Positions 1 through 13,687 of a stretch of 64,000 nt of DNA are shown here, in pieces. The translations under genes were made by a program, and so were the position numbers. Under the pieces are notes generated by a model. The model did no database searches and had not been told where the DNA came from. It saw only the letters and a list, made by a program, of their open reading frames with translations. Origin of the DNA: Verpa conica. Its lineage: Eukaryota; Ascomycota; Pezizomycetes; Pezizales; Morchellaceae. The stretch is taken from positions 1,302,001 to 1,366,000 of the forward strand of contig JAUFSD010000009.1 of assembly GCA_033030425.1 (NCBI GenBank). Reading direction: 5' to 3'. Numbering within the stretch: position 1 is the stretch's first letter; every line of letters begins with the position of its first letter.

Positions 1-1466
1 CGCCACTGGATATTAGTCATAGCGATAGGGGTAACCTGTCCAATCATGGTGTTCATGGCAAAACTCATCATGGTAGCTAAAGACACACCACGAGACCTAG
101 TAGCCGTGTTAAAGACCTCAGAGGGGACAATCCAGGATAGTGGACCGCAGGTGGAGCTGAAAGAGAAATTGTAAATCCAAGTAGTGGCGATGAATCCAAT
201 CTGGGCGCTTCTCGGGTTATCTTCACCAGGAGGGAAAGATGCGAGGAGAGCAGCTCCAACAATAAACTAGTAAAGGAAATCAGCTTACACTTTTCACAGA
301 AGGTATCCTCAGCAAAAGAAGCAAAACTTACAGTAACGCAATTTCCCAAGTTTCCCAAGATTAGAGGCCAGCGACGTCCAAAGTGATCGATAAACAAGAT
401 ACAAAGGAACTGTCCAATAAGAGCAATAATCGAGTTACAGGCTTGGTAAAGCAATGTCCTCTCAGTACTCACACCAATCTGACTAAAGATAGTGGGTGAA
501 TAGTACTGAATTGCGCTGACTCCGGTCATCTGGATTGACGCCTGGAGGGCCACACACAAAAAGACCCTTCTGAAGTTGGACTTTGTCTTAAATAGCTCAC
601 CCCAGCTCTTGGCAGAGTGTTCATGTTCGTGAGTAATCTGTTCTTGAATCTGCTCGAATTCAGCGCGAACCCATGGGTCATCCTCGTTTCCATGTGCGTG
701 GAGCTTTGCAAGCGTTTTGAGGCCTTCGTTGACTTTGCCGTTATCGATGAGCCAACGGGGTGATTCAGGAAACAAGAAGATAAGGAGACCGAGGATAGCT
801 GCTGGGACACACTGGATCGCAAGGGGGATACGCCATTGGCGGTCATCGGTGGGGGCAAAACCCTTGTAGGCACCATAACCAATCCAAGAGGCACAGAGAG
901 CACCAATTCCCAACATAAACTGCTGAAGAGCAGTAACACGACCACGGATTGAAGGATGTGCCAACTCGGCCTGGTAAAGTGGGACAATCATACAGAGGAC
1001 ACCGACACTAGGTTATTTTAGCTATAACGCCCTAGGGTATGTGGTTAGGGAGGGAAATAGCTTACCCTATACCAGCAACGAAACGTCCAGATTGAAGATA
1101 CGCGATACTTTCACCTCCAGCCTGCAAACCACCACCGAGAATAAAAGTCGCTGTGGCAATTGCAATGGTACCACGACGACCAACCCAGTCACCAAGGTAC
1201 CCGGCGAAGAAAGAACCACAGAAAGCTCCTGCAGTGAACAAAGATACGACAAGACCTCTGTAGACTCCAATTAGCATATGCCCCGTATCAACTTAGTAAG
1301 GAAGAAAAACGGCATACTTCTCATTATCCGACGGATTGAACTTGGCAGTAAATGAATCGGAAGCTACAACTTGAGCAATAATACCCAAATCATAACCATA
1401 ATTGAATGAACCTATTGACGCGAACAGGCCGACAAGGAACTGGTACCACTTTGGTGGAATAGCCAT
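1..1466 (-). CDS. MFS sugar (hexose/quinate-type) transporter, partial: C-terminus beyond left edge
   Basis: This is a major facilitator superfamily sugar porter of the plasma membrane. Exons on the minus strand are 1466-1318, 1257-1066, 1007-332 and 266 to beyond base 1. Phases join cleanly, for example NEK|GLVVSLFTAGAF and NCVT|FIVGAALLASF. Visible family marks are FNYGYDLGIIAQV in helix 1, the GDWVGRRG loop, PLYQAELAHPSIRGR after helix 4, PESPRWLID before the central loop, QYYSPTIF in helix 7 and DHFGRRWPLI. The start is MAIPPKWYQFLVG; an in-frame upstream ATG at 1502 lacks similarity to the family. The last transmembrane helices and the C-terminal tail are missing because the window ends. 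It diverges from the GH51 gene at 3576. The substrate (hexose, pentose or quinate) cannot be read from sequence. Sugar porter: sure; exact exon ends: good. Confidence 0.9.
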
Positions 1467-3575
1467 CTTGAAAGATTTTTGGGGCTTCTGTCTCAGGATC
1501 AAAAGTCACACACTGCACGAATAAACTTGCAGCTGCTGTTGGATGGACGGACAAAGAGAGCAGGAAGAGCCTGGCTGCGGGGGGCCTTCCCAGGTCATTT
1601 AAATACTTATACTGTATGCTTCGCTTCCTGTCGCTACGCTGGTCATTTCCCCATACATACTCCGGATTATTTGATATCACGCTGCCCATGGGGCAAGAGG
1701 TATGCGGCGCGCGCCACCCCTGCTAAGCCTGTAATTCCCCATTTCCCCATTTCCCCAGGTCGACCCCAGGCGTCTCCAGGCCGCCCCCCCACCGCGCCGG
1801 GATAGCTCTAACGCGGGGGATGGGATGTCAATTACAGGATACATGTAGTAGAGATATTGGTACAAGGAAGTTTAACCTAGCAGTTATAGTTCTAATTGGA
1901 ATTAGAACAGCTCTACGCGAGCAAGCTGTTTCACGAGCAAGGTAAGGACGGGGTATTGGGACTCGAGTGAGAAGCTTCTTTGGGTTAATAGGCATGAAAA
2001 TATGGTATTGCCATGGGTTCAGATCGTGGGGTACCGAGCAAGTGCTGAGAGAACCTGTATCGGCAGGCATATTCGGTATACGTACTCATAATAAATTACA
2101 TTTAAGAAAGGTTCTATAAAAGTTTGTGAGACTCAGTATGCATACACCAGAACTCGGATAATCGGTGTGCAAGATAGCGAACATGAAACCAGGACGTTTT
2201 CTAACCTTCAATCAGGCTAAATATGAAGGTAGATATCAAATTTTGCGCCCCCAGTGTCTCATTCTCACCTCATAGCCATCCATACCCCGACTCCTTGCCC
2301 TCGTGGTCCGAGGCTCTTTTCCACCTGATCATAGGAAGAGCTTCCTTTCTAACGTGTGTAGAAACCGAAGCGAGGACAGAGGAGTCTGCACAGTTGAGGC
2401 AAGGTTAGAACTCAGGCTAAACGGAAAAACACCTATGTCTGGAACGTAATAGCCCGAGCCCCTAAACAGGAGGAGCCGAAGAGATTCTCGTGTTGTTGTT
2501 GGTTTATTGATTCAATTTGATTGATTGTGGCTTGATGGTCGAGTGCTAGTTCATGTTAGACTGGCGGAAACCCCGGTTGGTGGATATCGGGTATTATACA
2601 CGAGAGCTAGTCAAGTGTCCGGGTTTTGAGTTTTTCCGTTAGTGTGGAACTTTGGTCCACTATTTTCGATTTATCCACCGTCCTCCGGGCTTTCCGTGGC
2701 TTCTGTGCCTTCGTCGGGAGCATTCACCACAGCATTCTCCGATGCCACGGCAGACCGGCAGGAGCGTTGGAGTTGGCTTGTCCCTTTAAGTACGTGTGTA
2801 CCCTAAGTCGCTAACGTCGCCATCGGCAAGTGCCTAAACTCTTTGGCTCGCGTGGTGAGGGTGCAGGTGCTGGTGCATGAGCCTTACCCCGCTTTGTCTC
2901 AGACTGCAGGGGCCGGTTAAAAGTTAAGTTTAGCCGTCCGCCCCCGATTTTAGAGGGCTCCGACGTCTGCCCAGGCTTCACGATTCGCGATGAAAACCCC
3001 GAAGTTAAGTAACCCCTAGTCTGGTGGCCGAATGCCTGCTAGCTCCAGATGCAGAACAGAAGTCCCCGCATTGGGACTCTTCCAAGCAGCGGTGAAACCC
3101 AGGATTGAGGGGCCATCGGCATCGCTATTACTGCATCTAATCCTACATATGTATACCGAAACTTTGAATGTTTGAATGATAGGCATTCTCCCCTCCCGTT
3201 TTCCGAATCCTCGGGACTCACGATCTCTCGATTTGGCTTCTGCTGTCTCCTCTCTACTAGACTTCACAGTTTAACAGTTTATCCACTTTTTGTACATACA
3301 GTTTCATGTAGCTACTTGGGTTTCCACGGCACTGATGACTTGAGCAAGCTGCAGAATTTAGATGTTTTCTCCACTCATCGATAGCTTCTCCGCTCCGAGG
3401 GGTCCCCCTCATCTCTATATTCATCCTCATGACCTCTTACTCTTCGAGCATTTAAATCCGTCATCCCCTCTCACTTCCAAAGGTCATCCTCTCGTGTCTT
3501 TTCCCACCACTTGCTCAATTCTGCTCAGCGTTTCTCTCACCCAATTGATACTACTTCACCAGTTGATTTAACACA
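1467..3575. other. divergent intergenic region, sugar transporter / GH51
   Basis: No supported gene. The interval has a short C-rich tract with three ATTTCCCC-like units near 1733-1756, one TACATGTA palindrome at 1840-1847, and two copies of TCAGGCTAAA at 2212-2221 and 2412-2421. The stretch 3360-3575, just before the GH51 start, is pyrimidine-rich, as in fungal 5' untranslated regions. Confidence 0.6.
2212..2421 (+). promoter_or_regulatory. two GGCTAAA motifs 200 bp apart
   Basis: The decamer TCAGGCTAAA occurs at 2212-2221 and again at 2412-2421, both on the plus strand between a sugar transporter and an arabinofuranosidase. GGCTAAA matches the core site of the XlnR/AraR class of zinc-cluster regulators of pentose-polymer genes in Eurotiomycetes. 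Whether this fungus has such a regulator is unknown, so the assignment is an inference from motif and context only. Confidence 0.3.
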
Positions 3576-5399
<1,824 letters not shown>

Positions 5400-6557
5400 G
5401 AGCGTGGAAATTTAAACAAAATTGAAGTGGGGCTAGTCATTGCCGGGAGAATTGTTGATCAATTCGATTTCATGTGTATAGAAGTTTTTAAAATAATGAG
5501 ACAATATATGATGTTCTAAAACTACAAGGAATATATTGAACTATGGAATCTACCAAAATAAAACGCAACCCCCTAGGTCTAATAATTTCTAGGACGTTTG
5601 TAAGTGTGAGTGACTGTGAAGTTCAAGCCCATTGCACCAATGGACTAAACGCACTAAGAAAGACTAATTGGTTCTTCATTTGTATACTAGTAGACAAACC
5701 ATATCCGTTAAAATCCAACTTCCTTTCCAGAAAAGCACCCCTTACTTGCACGTCGGGGCTCGCCTCACATATTTCATAAGCTGATCCTAGCCTTATGGGA
5801 CGTGAGCCGTGTTTTTAGTAGCTGCTGTATTCTTACTTTGGTGATGAACGTACATGAGCTGAGGGTCGAGCGCCAGTCTCTCTCACATGACCAACAATAG
5901 CTAACTCGAAGAGTCATGCGAGGTGTAACCTGCTCACGACATAGGATTTACTAGATTTTTATCCCGATTTCTACAGACAAGCTGATGATTTTATAGGATA
6001 TGGGGGGAATGAGTTGCCTACAGAAGTTATATTTTATACCGAGTGATAGTCTATGGTTCGACACCCATCTGTCTTTTTTATATTTATTGAGAAGATTTCT
6101 CCGAATGTCTGCCAGGGACTTTTCAGACAGGTAAATATACAAAACACATGTACCCTCTATTTTAGTAGTGTTAGTCTTCTCTACATACACTTATGATCTT
6201 ATGGTAATTAAAGTGGGTAGTACAACTTATATAGAAACCCTAATGATTCTAAACACTTATAAATGTCTATCAAAAAGTTTTTATAGGATACATTTCCCCA
6301 TTCACTACTCGAATACTACCCTCTAAAGAGCAATAATCAAGATATTTACTTCAATGTAGAGTTCCCTATGTTACAAAACCACCAGACATCCATTCCGAAC
6401 CGGAAAAACATATTTCCATACCCCGGCCCGAACCCAAGATGTCACAACCGAGGATGAGCCGCGATCTCCCCCACATTCCCCCATCCTGTTCCTGCATTTC
6501 ACTTTCCACTTACCCCCTCTCAAAATACAGAAACCATCACAACCTACTCAATTCATA
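5400..6557. other. intergenic, AT-rich
   Basis: Lies between the GH51 gene and the SDHAF4 gene. No coding region or RNA gene is recognisable. The last 130 bases are C/T-rich and probably form the promoter and leader of the SDHAF4 gene. Confidence 0.6.
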
Positions 6558-6944
6558 ATGAGCACTCGTCTTCTCCGCCTCACCACCTTCCGGCGCCCGC
6601 TCACTAGGGTCCACACAATATCAACCACCGCCACCCGGCCCTCAAACCCATTCATTACGCCTGCTCCCTCGCCACCCCGTCTCTCAGCAAAAGAGCAAGC
6701 CGAATTCGAGCGTCTCCAACGAGAATCAACTGGTGCCTTTTCAACATCGCAAAACTACATTGTTGAAGAGAAGACAGGCCCCGGGGGTGCCGAGGAGGAG
6801 TTACTGCATCCTGATATCAGACGTGGTGCACTACCGGAGTTCGAGGGAGATGTTAATCCTAAGACTGGGGAGGTGGGGGGACCGAAGAATGATCCGCTGA
6901 GGCATGGGGATTATAGCTTTAATGGGAGAGTTACGGATTTTTGA
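6558..6944 (+). CDS. SDH8: succinate dehydrogenase assembly factor 4 (SDHAF4/Sdh8, DUF1674)
   Basis: A mitochondrial matrix chaperone that binds flavinylated Sdh1 and helps it join Sdh2 during complex II assembly. It is a single exon of 128 residues. The N-terminus MSTRLLRLTTFRRPLTR is rich in Arg, Ser and Thr and lacks acidic residues, as in a mitochondrial presequence. The family is identified by the C-terminus: EVGGPKNDPLRHGDYSFNGR followed by VTDF, matching the DUF1674 signature (GGP...DP.R.GD...GR..DF). The middle (residues 30-85) is low-complexity and poorly conserved in the family. It converges with HMG-CoA lyase. The length and lack of introns are typical. Confidence 0.92.
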   Translation: MSTRLLRLTTFRRPLTRVHTISTTATRPSNPFITPAPSPPRLSAKEQAEFERLQRESTGAFSTSQNYIVEEKTGPGGAEEELLHPDIRRGALPEFEGDVNPKTGEVGGPKNDPLRHGDYSFNGRVTDF

Positions 6945-7718
6945 TGTGCTGGGTGGCGATGTTTAGAGTTATATAGGGATATATAATGGGTGAAGGCTCG
7001 CATAGAGAAAGAATGGAGTGAAGGATGAGAAGGGGAAAGAGATTACATTGAAATGGAGTTTTTTCTGTTCCACGATCTGGTATTCGATTAAGAAGAGTGG
7101 GCATGATGTATGTATCTGTACTTAAAAGGTGGTTTTTGTGAAAAAATCTAGGAGGGTGTAATAGAACAGAGGGATACACCATGATTCTTATTTATGGGCT
7201 TCACCTTTTTTGGATTTAAGTGATAGTATAAATTATAATAGGTTCTCTTGGGCCAGGAGTTGAATTAACCTAGTCCCTCCCCCAAACCTACGACGGGCGT
7301 GCATCATAAAAAACAGAAATCTCGTGAGGAAGAACAATTAAGGTTTAGTACAAGTCGAGCTTCAGCAGTGAATCAATGAAAACAATTGAATCTCGATGAT
7401 ATTACAGGCGTTGGAAGTATCTTATGAGTTTTTTTTTTTTTACATAATAAGGCTAAATTTGCCTTGAAAGAGTAAATTGAAGAGACGTGATAAAGGAAAG
7501 AATAATGAAGGAATGTGGAAAGAGAAGGAAACCAAGATAAATAAATGCGCTCCCCAGTCAGCCAATTTAAACACCTAAACCACCTGTAAATAAAACACAA
7601 GAAATGAAGGAAATATAGCTCGAATGCCTAGGACGAGTTGACCCAAAAAAAGACGCCAAAATGCAGATGCTAAAAGTATGCTGAAAAAAAAAACCTACCA
7701 CCATCACCTAAAGAATTT
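6945..7718. other. convergent intergenic region
   Basis: Holds the 3' flanks of the SDHAF4 gene (plus) and HMG-CoA lyase (minus). It is AT-rich with T/A homopolymers (7429-7441 and 7682-7691). No gene is supported. Confidence 0.6.
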
Positions 7719-9106
7719 CTATAACTTGCTCTCTTCTCCCCATCTTCTAGCCATCAAGGCTGTCCCTACTTTACTCTCATTCTTCCTTCCAAGCTCCTTC
7801 GATATCCAGTCCCCTATTTCCACAATCTTCTGTAAATCGACATTGGTTTTTACACCAGTTCCCTCAAGACTATACACATGTTAGCCTATACCTGCCTTCT
7901 ATAAAGTGTTAGAAACATACAAGTAAACTAGGTCCTCAGTAGCTACATTTCCAGTAGCACCCTTACTATAGGGGCAACCACCTAGCCCACCAACGCTGCT
8001 ATCGAATGTCCGAATCCCAGCCTCTAGAGCAACAAGGCAGTTGACGATTGCTTGCCCGTACGTATCGTGAAAATGACCTGCCAGCTTTTCGCTTGGGAGA
8101 CCCCGTTCCTTGATAAGGTAGTTCACGAGGGTTCCAATAGTTCCTATTTGCTATTAGGCAACTCCACAAGATATCAGAGGGAAATGACGGGTAAACAAAC
8201 CTGGTGTTCCAACCCCATTAGTATCACCCAATGAAACCTCATAACACCCCATTTGTAGTAATCCTTCTACAACCTCTGCAACCTTCTTTGGACTCGTCGG
8301 GCCATCATAAGGACATTCAATAATCATGCTCACATAACCGCGAACCTTAATCCCTTCTTCTAGAGCCTTTTTGACGACTGGTCGGAAGCGGCTCAGTGAT
8401 TCTGCGATAGAGCAGTTTATGTTCTTTTGTGAGAACGCTTCTGATGCGGATGCGAATATGGCGATTTCGGAGGTGTGTTGACCACCAGCCGAGGATGGAG
8501 CGGAGCCAGTGAGGTAGGAAGTAAAGCCCTTCATATTGGGAGTCAAGTAGGAGTACGTTATTGGCACTGGTGCAGTTGGGGGGTTTGAATTAAGGTGAGA
8601 TTGGATCTGGGCAGTATCGGCCATTTGGGGGACCCATTTGGGGCTGCGAGAATTAGCGAGTGATCTCTAGTGTAAAATATATGAGTGTTACTAAATATAG
8701 AAACCCACCTCACGAATGATCCTGCTTCGATGTGTCTTAAACCAGCCGAGCTTAGTCTTTCGATCAGCTCGATCTTTGTATGTGTTGGAACAACGCCCTT
8801 CTCATTCTGAAGCCCATCTCTAGCTCCAACCTCCACTATCTTTACCACACCCTTGCTCTTTTCGAAAGGACTGTCAACGGTCATTGAGTCTGTGGTGTAT
8901 TTTGCACTCTGGTAGTATTTAGGAAAAATATTTTTAAACTGGCGATGCGTAGAACCACGGTATGTAGATGAAGGTTGGTGCGCTGTGTGCTTCTGTGTAG
9001 GTGGGGCTTTTGGCTTGAACCTGAAGAACGAAGTGAAGCAGGACAGGCTGGAGAAGCCACGGGCGTAATATACACCCAGAGGTCGACTCATGACGACACT
9101 ACTCAT
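7719..9106 (-). CDS. hydroxymethylglutaryl-CoA lyase, with presequence and C-terminal SKL
   Basis: It cleaves 3-hydroxy-3-methylglutaryl-CoA into acetoacetate and acetyl-CoA, the last step of leucine breakdown. Four exons: 9106-8709, 8643-8201, 8143-7921 and 7869-7719; 404 residues. Motifs in order are [12 protein letters not shown] (metal and substrate site), [17 protein letters not shown], and the family signature [19 protein letters not shown] with catalytic Cys about 337. Residues 1-60 ([20 protein letters not shown]...) are basic and hydroxylated like a mitochondrial presequence. The protein ends WGEESKL; terminal SKL is a perfect peroxisomal PTS1. An in-frame Met at residue 75 (base 8884) lies after the presequence and just before the conserved domain. 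The reading frame stays open 127 codons upstream of 9106 to 9487, so a longer start cannot be excluded. Confidence 0.93.
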
Positions 9107-10186
9107 CCCAAGTGGGCTTGGAGATTCGCGGTTATGACGCTCAGAGTTTAGGTACAGATTTTCTAGAAGGGCTTCAGCGGGTTGGAATATATATACGGCT
9201 ACGGAGGTACAGCACCTACCCTTGCTGGAGTGGGAGGCAGTAGAAAGTGTAAATAAAGCTGGACGAATGAGTGAGTTTGTGGTACAGGGAAGTGCAGGAT
9301 TCAGGATACCTGGGTCAGAGGTGACGATCTGCTGGGAGAAGTTAGTCGGCGTCTCCGTAGAGGGGTCTGTGTGCACACTGACTGGGGGCTTTGAGGACCT
9401 ATAGCGAGAAATGAGAAGAACTGGAGGCCAGGGAGTCTGAGGAGGACAGAGACTGGTTTTTGAGTGTTTACCCGGGTCCAGCATCACCCGCAGCTTCGCA
9501 GCTTCTATCTCTGGAGTGATTAAGGTGAGTACCGAAGGAAAGCGAGGTCCGGAGGAAAGGCGATATGGTGGGGTTCAGCCGCCTTGTTTGTAATCCAGCC
9601 CTTGCTGTTTTCAGGGACCGAGGGATGACTTCATCCAATCGAGACCCTGGCTTGGCGCACAGCCCGGAGAGCCTCAGCGCCATCCAGCGATGATCTCCGC
9701 TGTCCGATCAATCTTTTTGGATGTGAGATAACCTGGTATGTAGATACTGTGATGCGCCGTGCATCAAATGGCTGTAATAATAGTGTTGTTTTTACCGTAC
9801 CCACATCTGTACATCAAGGGCCTCAGCTTTCATGGTACATACAGCCAAGTCAAGCCGAGCAGCATTACAACTTAGAGCATAAGTTTTTCTGAACAGTTCC
9901 TATTCCAATCCAGTCGTGGAACCTAGGTCTAAGTGAAGTGTCGGTCTGGGGGCAGAAGCCCAGGGGGGTCATTCCTACGTGTTGCCCTTTTATGCTTAGA
10001 TAGGTGGGTTAGGGTTGTCGCCAATGCCCCTCCACCCCGCATTGGTCTCCACCCACTATTGTAACATTGCAGGAATCATGCCCCTCGTGATTCCACCTTA
10101 CTACTTGTCTATGAGACATTCCCCAGCACCGATCATTTTCTGATTTTAAAGTCCAAGCCTTGTCTCTCCGATTGCCATCGACCTCC
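9107..10186. other. divergent intergenic region, HMG-CoA lyase / DPH1
   Basis: Serves as upstream region for both genes. An open minus-strand frame from 9487 runs into the HMG-CoA lyase start but has no family similarity. No RNA gene or repeat is recognised. Confidence 0.55.
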
Positions 10187-11586
10187 ATGACTTCTTCAGA
10201 TACCCCAAATCAGTCACAGTCCGTTCCGCTGTCTCCAGAACCTTTACCCTCAGTACCGAAACAGCCCCGAAAGCGCTTCGTTGGAAAACGCACGGCTACT
10301 GAACTACACCAACAAAAGGCTAGTGGTGGTATAGAAGACGGTGATGCAACCCAACGTATGTGCCCGCGGCTGTATTTGTGGGGTTTCCCTCTAGAGCCCC
10401 GCGTTGACCAAGAGTAGTTGCCTCCAAACCTCGCCGAACGGGTGGTCGTGCAATAAACCAGATTCCTCCAGAGATCCTCAATGACAAATCCCTCAACGAG
10501 GCGATCTCTCTCCTACCTGAAAATTATAATTTCGAGATCCACAAAACCATCTACAATGTCCGCAAAGCTGGTGCCACCCGCGTAGGGCTCCAGATGCCAG
10601 AGGGACTACTTCTATTTGCGTGCACGATCGCTGACATAATTGAGACATTCTGCCCTGGTGTCGAGACACTCATTATGGGAGACGTCACATATGGTGCATG
10701 CTGTATTGATGATTTCACGGCTCGTGCACTGGAGTGTGATTTGTTGGTACATTATGCACATTCCTGTTTAATTCCTGTGGACGTCACAAAGATCAAGACG
10801 CTGTATGTGTTTGTGACCATAGGTATCGACACTAAACACCTTGTGGCGACAATAGAAAGAAACTTTTCAACAGGGAAACATCTAGCAATGGTGGGGACTA
10901 TACAGTTCAACGCGAGCATTCATGGAGTCAAGGCGCAATTAGAGGAGGCGGGGTTTAAAATCACGATTCCACAGATAATGCCATTGTCGAAAGGAGAGAT
11001 TCTGGGGTGTACTAGCCCGCGGATTAATACAGATGAGGTCGACGCGCTTGTCTATGTCGGTGATGGCCGGTTCCATCTTGAGTCTGCCATGATACAAAAC
11101 CCAAAGCTCGCTGCATACCGCTACGACCCCTACTCGCGTAAGTTTACGCACGAGACTTATAACCATACAGAGCTCCACACTCTTCGTCGGGATGCAATTG
11201 CTTTGGCGAAAAAGGCCAAAAAATTTGGCCTTATTCTCGGTACTCTCGGTCGACAGGGAAACCCTAACACAATCGACAACTTAGAGAATAGATTACGAGA
11301 ACTAGATATCCCATATGTAATCCTACTACTATCTGAGATCTTTCCGGGGAAGCTTAAGATGTTTAAGGATGTGGATGCCTGGATACAGGTGGCTTGCCCT
11401 AGACTGAGTATTGATTGGGGCTACGCTTTTGAGAAGCCATTGTTGAGTCCTTATGAAGCCACCATTGCATTGGGGCAGAGGAAGGAGGATTGGGGTGTGG
11501 ATAAGGGATACAGGATGGATTTCTATGGAAAGGAAGGACTAGGAAGAACAAAGAAGGGGGAAGGGTTGCCAGGGTTGGCTTCCTAG
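10187..11586 (+). CDS. DPH1: 2-(3-amino-3-carboxypropyl)histidine synthase subunit 1 (diphthamide biosynthesis)
   Basis: With Dph2 it forms the iron-sulfur enzyme that moves the 3-amino-3-carboxypropyl group of S-adenosylmethionine onto the target histidine of elongation factor 2, the first step of diphthamide formation in the cytosol. Two exons, 10187-10355 and 10418-11586, give 445 residues; the junction reads [17 protein letters not shown]. Core motifs are [53 protein letters not shown] and [11 protein letters not shown]. The three cluster-binding cysteine positions expected for Dph1 fall at Cys151 or 152, Cys254 (ILGCTSPR) and Cys383. The ATG at 10187 is chosen because it starts a conserved-style basic N-terminal tail ([12 protein letters not shown]). 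Confidence 0.95.
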
Positions 11587-12810
11587 AGTAATAATTGGAT
11601 GGTAGAAAATTTATAAATGCAAGATGTGCATGTCGGAAGATAAAGTATCTTGCGGGATTGCAACCCGGATTATTGGGCCGCTGTAAGTATTGCCAGGTTC
11701 CTGTTTTAATCGGGCCCAATGGGTAATGTGTACAAAACACCTACATCACTTAGAAGATTTTCCTACAGGTTCTACGTACATAACAAGATCTAGAGTGATC
11801 GTGGAGGCGTTCAAGCCATCTCAATAGATACCGCGCAAAGTCACTCATAAAGCAGTTTCCATCACATGTAAAAATCTAATACTTACGCTTATAATACGTG
11901 TCAATACCTATTATAGTAAAAAATTAGCAATCCGAAATACCCGGGGTAGGCAAAAGAAACCCGAGTAAAAATCGCCTCCGAAACTCTGTTTACCGTATCT
12001 GACGAGCGGGGCGGAGCATCTTTATTTCAGCCAATAAAAATATGACAAATCCAAGGTTGATTAACTGAGGCAATCTCAAGATACGGGAGGCTTTGTGTAG
12101 ATCGATTGGTGTGCATCCTCGGGGTACTGATTGGAATATATTTTTTTGGCTGCTGTGTCGGATCGGCGCCTAGGTACGGTGCGTTGGATGCCAAGATGTG
12201 TCAACAAGACATGAGATATCACTCGACTACCTGATGCCGTAGCGAGATAGGTGGAAATGGAGATAAGGCCGCTAGGGTATAGTAGAGATGTCTTGGGCTC
12301 AGGATCCTGCATAGAATTAATATTGCACTTAGTATATAGCTGTGGTCTTAAGAGGTGCTGTGGGTAGGAAGCATAGATAATTGCCAAGGGCTATAGATGC
12401 TCATAAGGTGAACAGTGCACCTCAGCAACTATTGAGGCTTTCTTGTGCTTTACACTTCAGTTACTCACAACAATTTCTAGATTAGAAATTTTTGTATCTC
12501 GACGTTCGCAACTGAAACTCTCTACTTTCTGCTTTTTGTCTCGGCTTTTACTAGAAAGAATCAGTCATTCATCTTCATTAATCCCGCTATTGCTAACACC
12601 TCAGCTAGTTACCATCACCGTTTTTCTTCGACTTTAGCTACCAGTTCTTCTGTTTTTTCCCTCGCTTTACCTAGAGGCGATAAACAGTTTCCTACTCCCT
12701 ACCCCGTCTTTACGTTTCGCCCTAAACACCTCAAAAAATCCAATAACGTGTGCGTACACCACATCACCTTTTGGAACCCTTATCTTCATCGTCATTGTAT
12801 CCTTCAAAAT
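11587..12810. other. intergenic, no gene recognised
   Basis: Follows DPH1. Sequence is mixed, with a C/T-rich stretch at 12430-12720 that could be a leader for the weak gene model starting near 12811. No conserved coding frame or RNA gene is seen. Confidence 0.5.
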
Positions 12811-13687
12811 ATGTGGGACCGACATGTACCTCGATCTCACCCGCTTCCAACCCCTCTCGGATACCGGCCTCCGTATTTTGGTCTAGCCGAACCCCTTAAC
12901 GAAGAACTTTCCGCTAGTGGGGCTTGGCTCGAGCTCTTTAGTAATATTTGTACTATAGCCTTGTGGATTTTCCACGCAGCTGTCGTTTCTGGTTTTTCTT
13001 TGGCTTTTTTACTCACATAACCCCTTAGGTCAAAGAGGTTTTTGTTCTATTGTTACCCGTATCGAGGCGAAGAAAAAATGCCATTATATCCTCTATCTCA
13101 CTCTGGGTTAAGAGGGTTGTTGGAGAGCTAGAGTACGACCTGGAAAGGAACACAGTGCCAGGGGAGTATATCTGCACTGAGGAGGAGATTGCTGTGCTTG
13201 AGAGGCTGATAATCTTGCCATCCGTAATGGTGGAGGAATGGTGGATGTCTCAATATTCACTGTTGCCTATCGTGCATGGTTTGTCGAGGACGCTGAACGT
13301 AATAGGCTTAGGAAGACCGACCTAGTTGTTTACCGGGAGAAAATTTCTCTGGGGGTGAAGCAGAGGAGGCCTAGGATCTCGGCTCGAAAGAGGATACAGT
13401 TAGATGTCAATCCTGAGGAAGAAGATGAGGATGGATATGGGTTAGGGCCGGGGATACAAAAAATCCTACTGGAGGGGTGGGTTTATTGTAGCCTCGAAGA
13501 GAAGGAGGGGATCGAGACTTCAGTGAGGAAGTGGATAGGTGGAATGGGGGTACAGCCGAATAACAACCCTAAAATTAAGAGCTTGGTATACGTAAACCCA
13601 TTGGCGAAGAGGTGGGAGAAGTACGTGAAAGTAGCCGTGAGTAGGAATAAAAATAGAGAAGTAACAGCGGGCTCCAGGGGTTCCTAA
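12811..13687 (+). CDS. hypothetical protein, uncertain exon structure
   Basis: Not recognised. Three open segments in different frames read like exons. The first is 12811 to about 13000 (MWDRHVPRSHPLPTPLGYRP..., ending in a hydrophobic stretch). The second starts at 13029 after a CCCCTTAG acceptor (VKEVFVLLLPVSRRRKNAII...CTEEEIAVLERLIILPS). The third runs from about 13285 to the stop at 13687 (DAERNRLRKTDLVVYREKI...GSRGS). Splicing GTAATG near 13221 to GTCGAG near 13284 joins the second and third in phase 0; the first junction is not settled. The last part has an acidic patch NPEEEDEDGYGLGPG and ends basic. It converges with the NLR gene. No known domain is seen and no function is proposed. 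Confidence 0.35.

Noticed and set aside
526..987. 153-codon frame within the sugar transporter
   Set aside because: Same-strand shadow of transporter exon 3; the true frame carries the MFS motifs.
2880..3050. 5S rRNA-like phrase ACCCCGAAGTTAAGTAACCCC
   Set aside because: Only a short phrase resembles a 5S core. The flanking sequence does not form the helices or the length of fungal 5S rRNA, so no RNA gene was called.
9107..9487. In-frame 127-codon upstream extension of HMG-CoA lyase
   Set aside because: It has no targeting or family signal and would bury the natural presequence. The ATG at 9106 was preferred, with the doubt noted in the gene entry.
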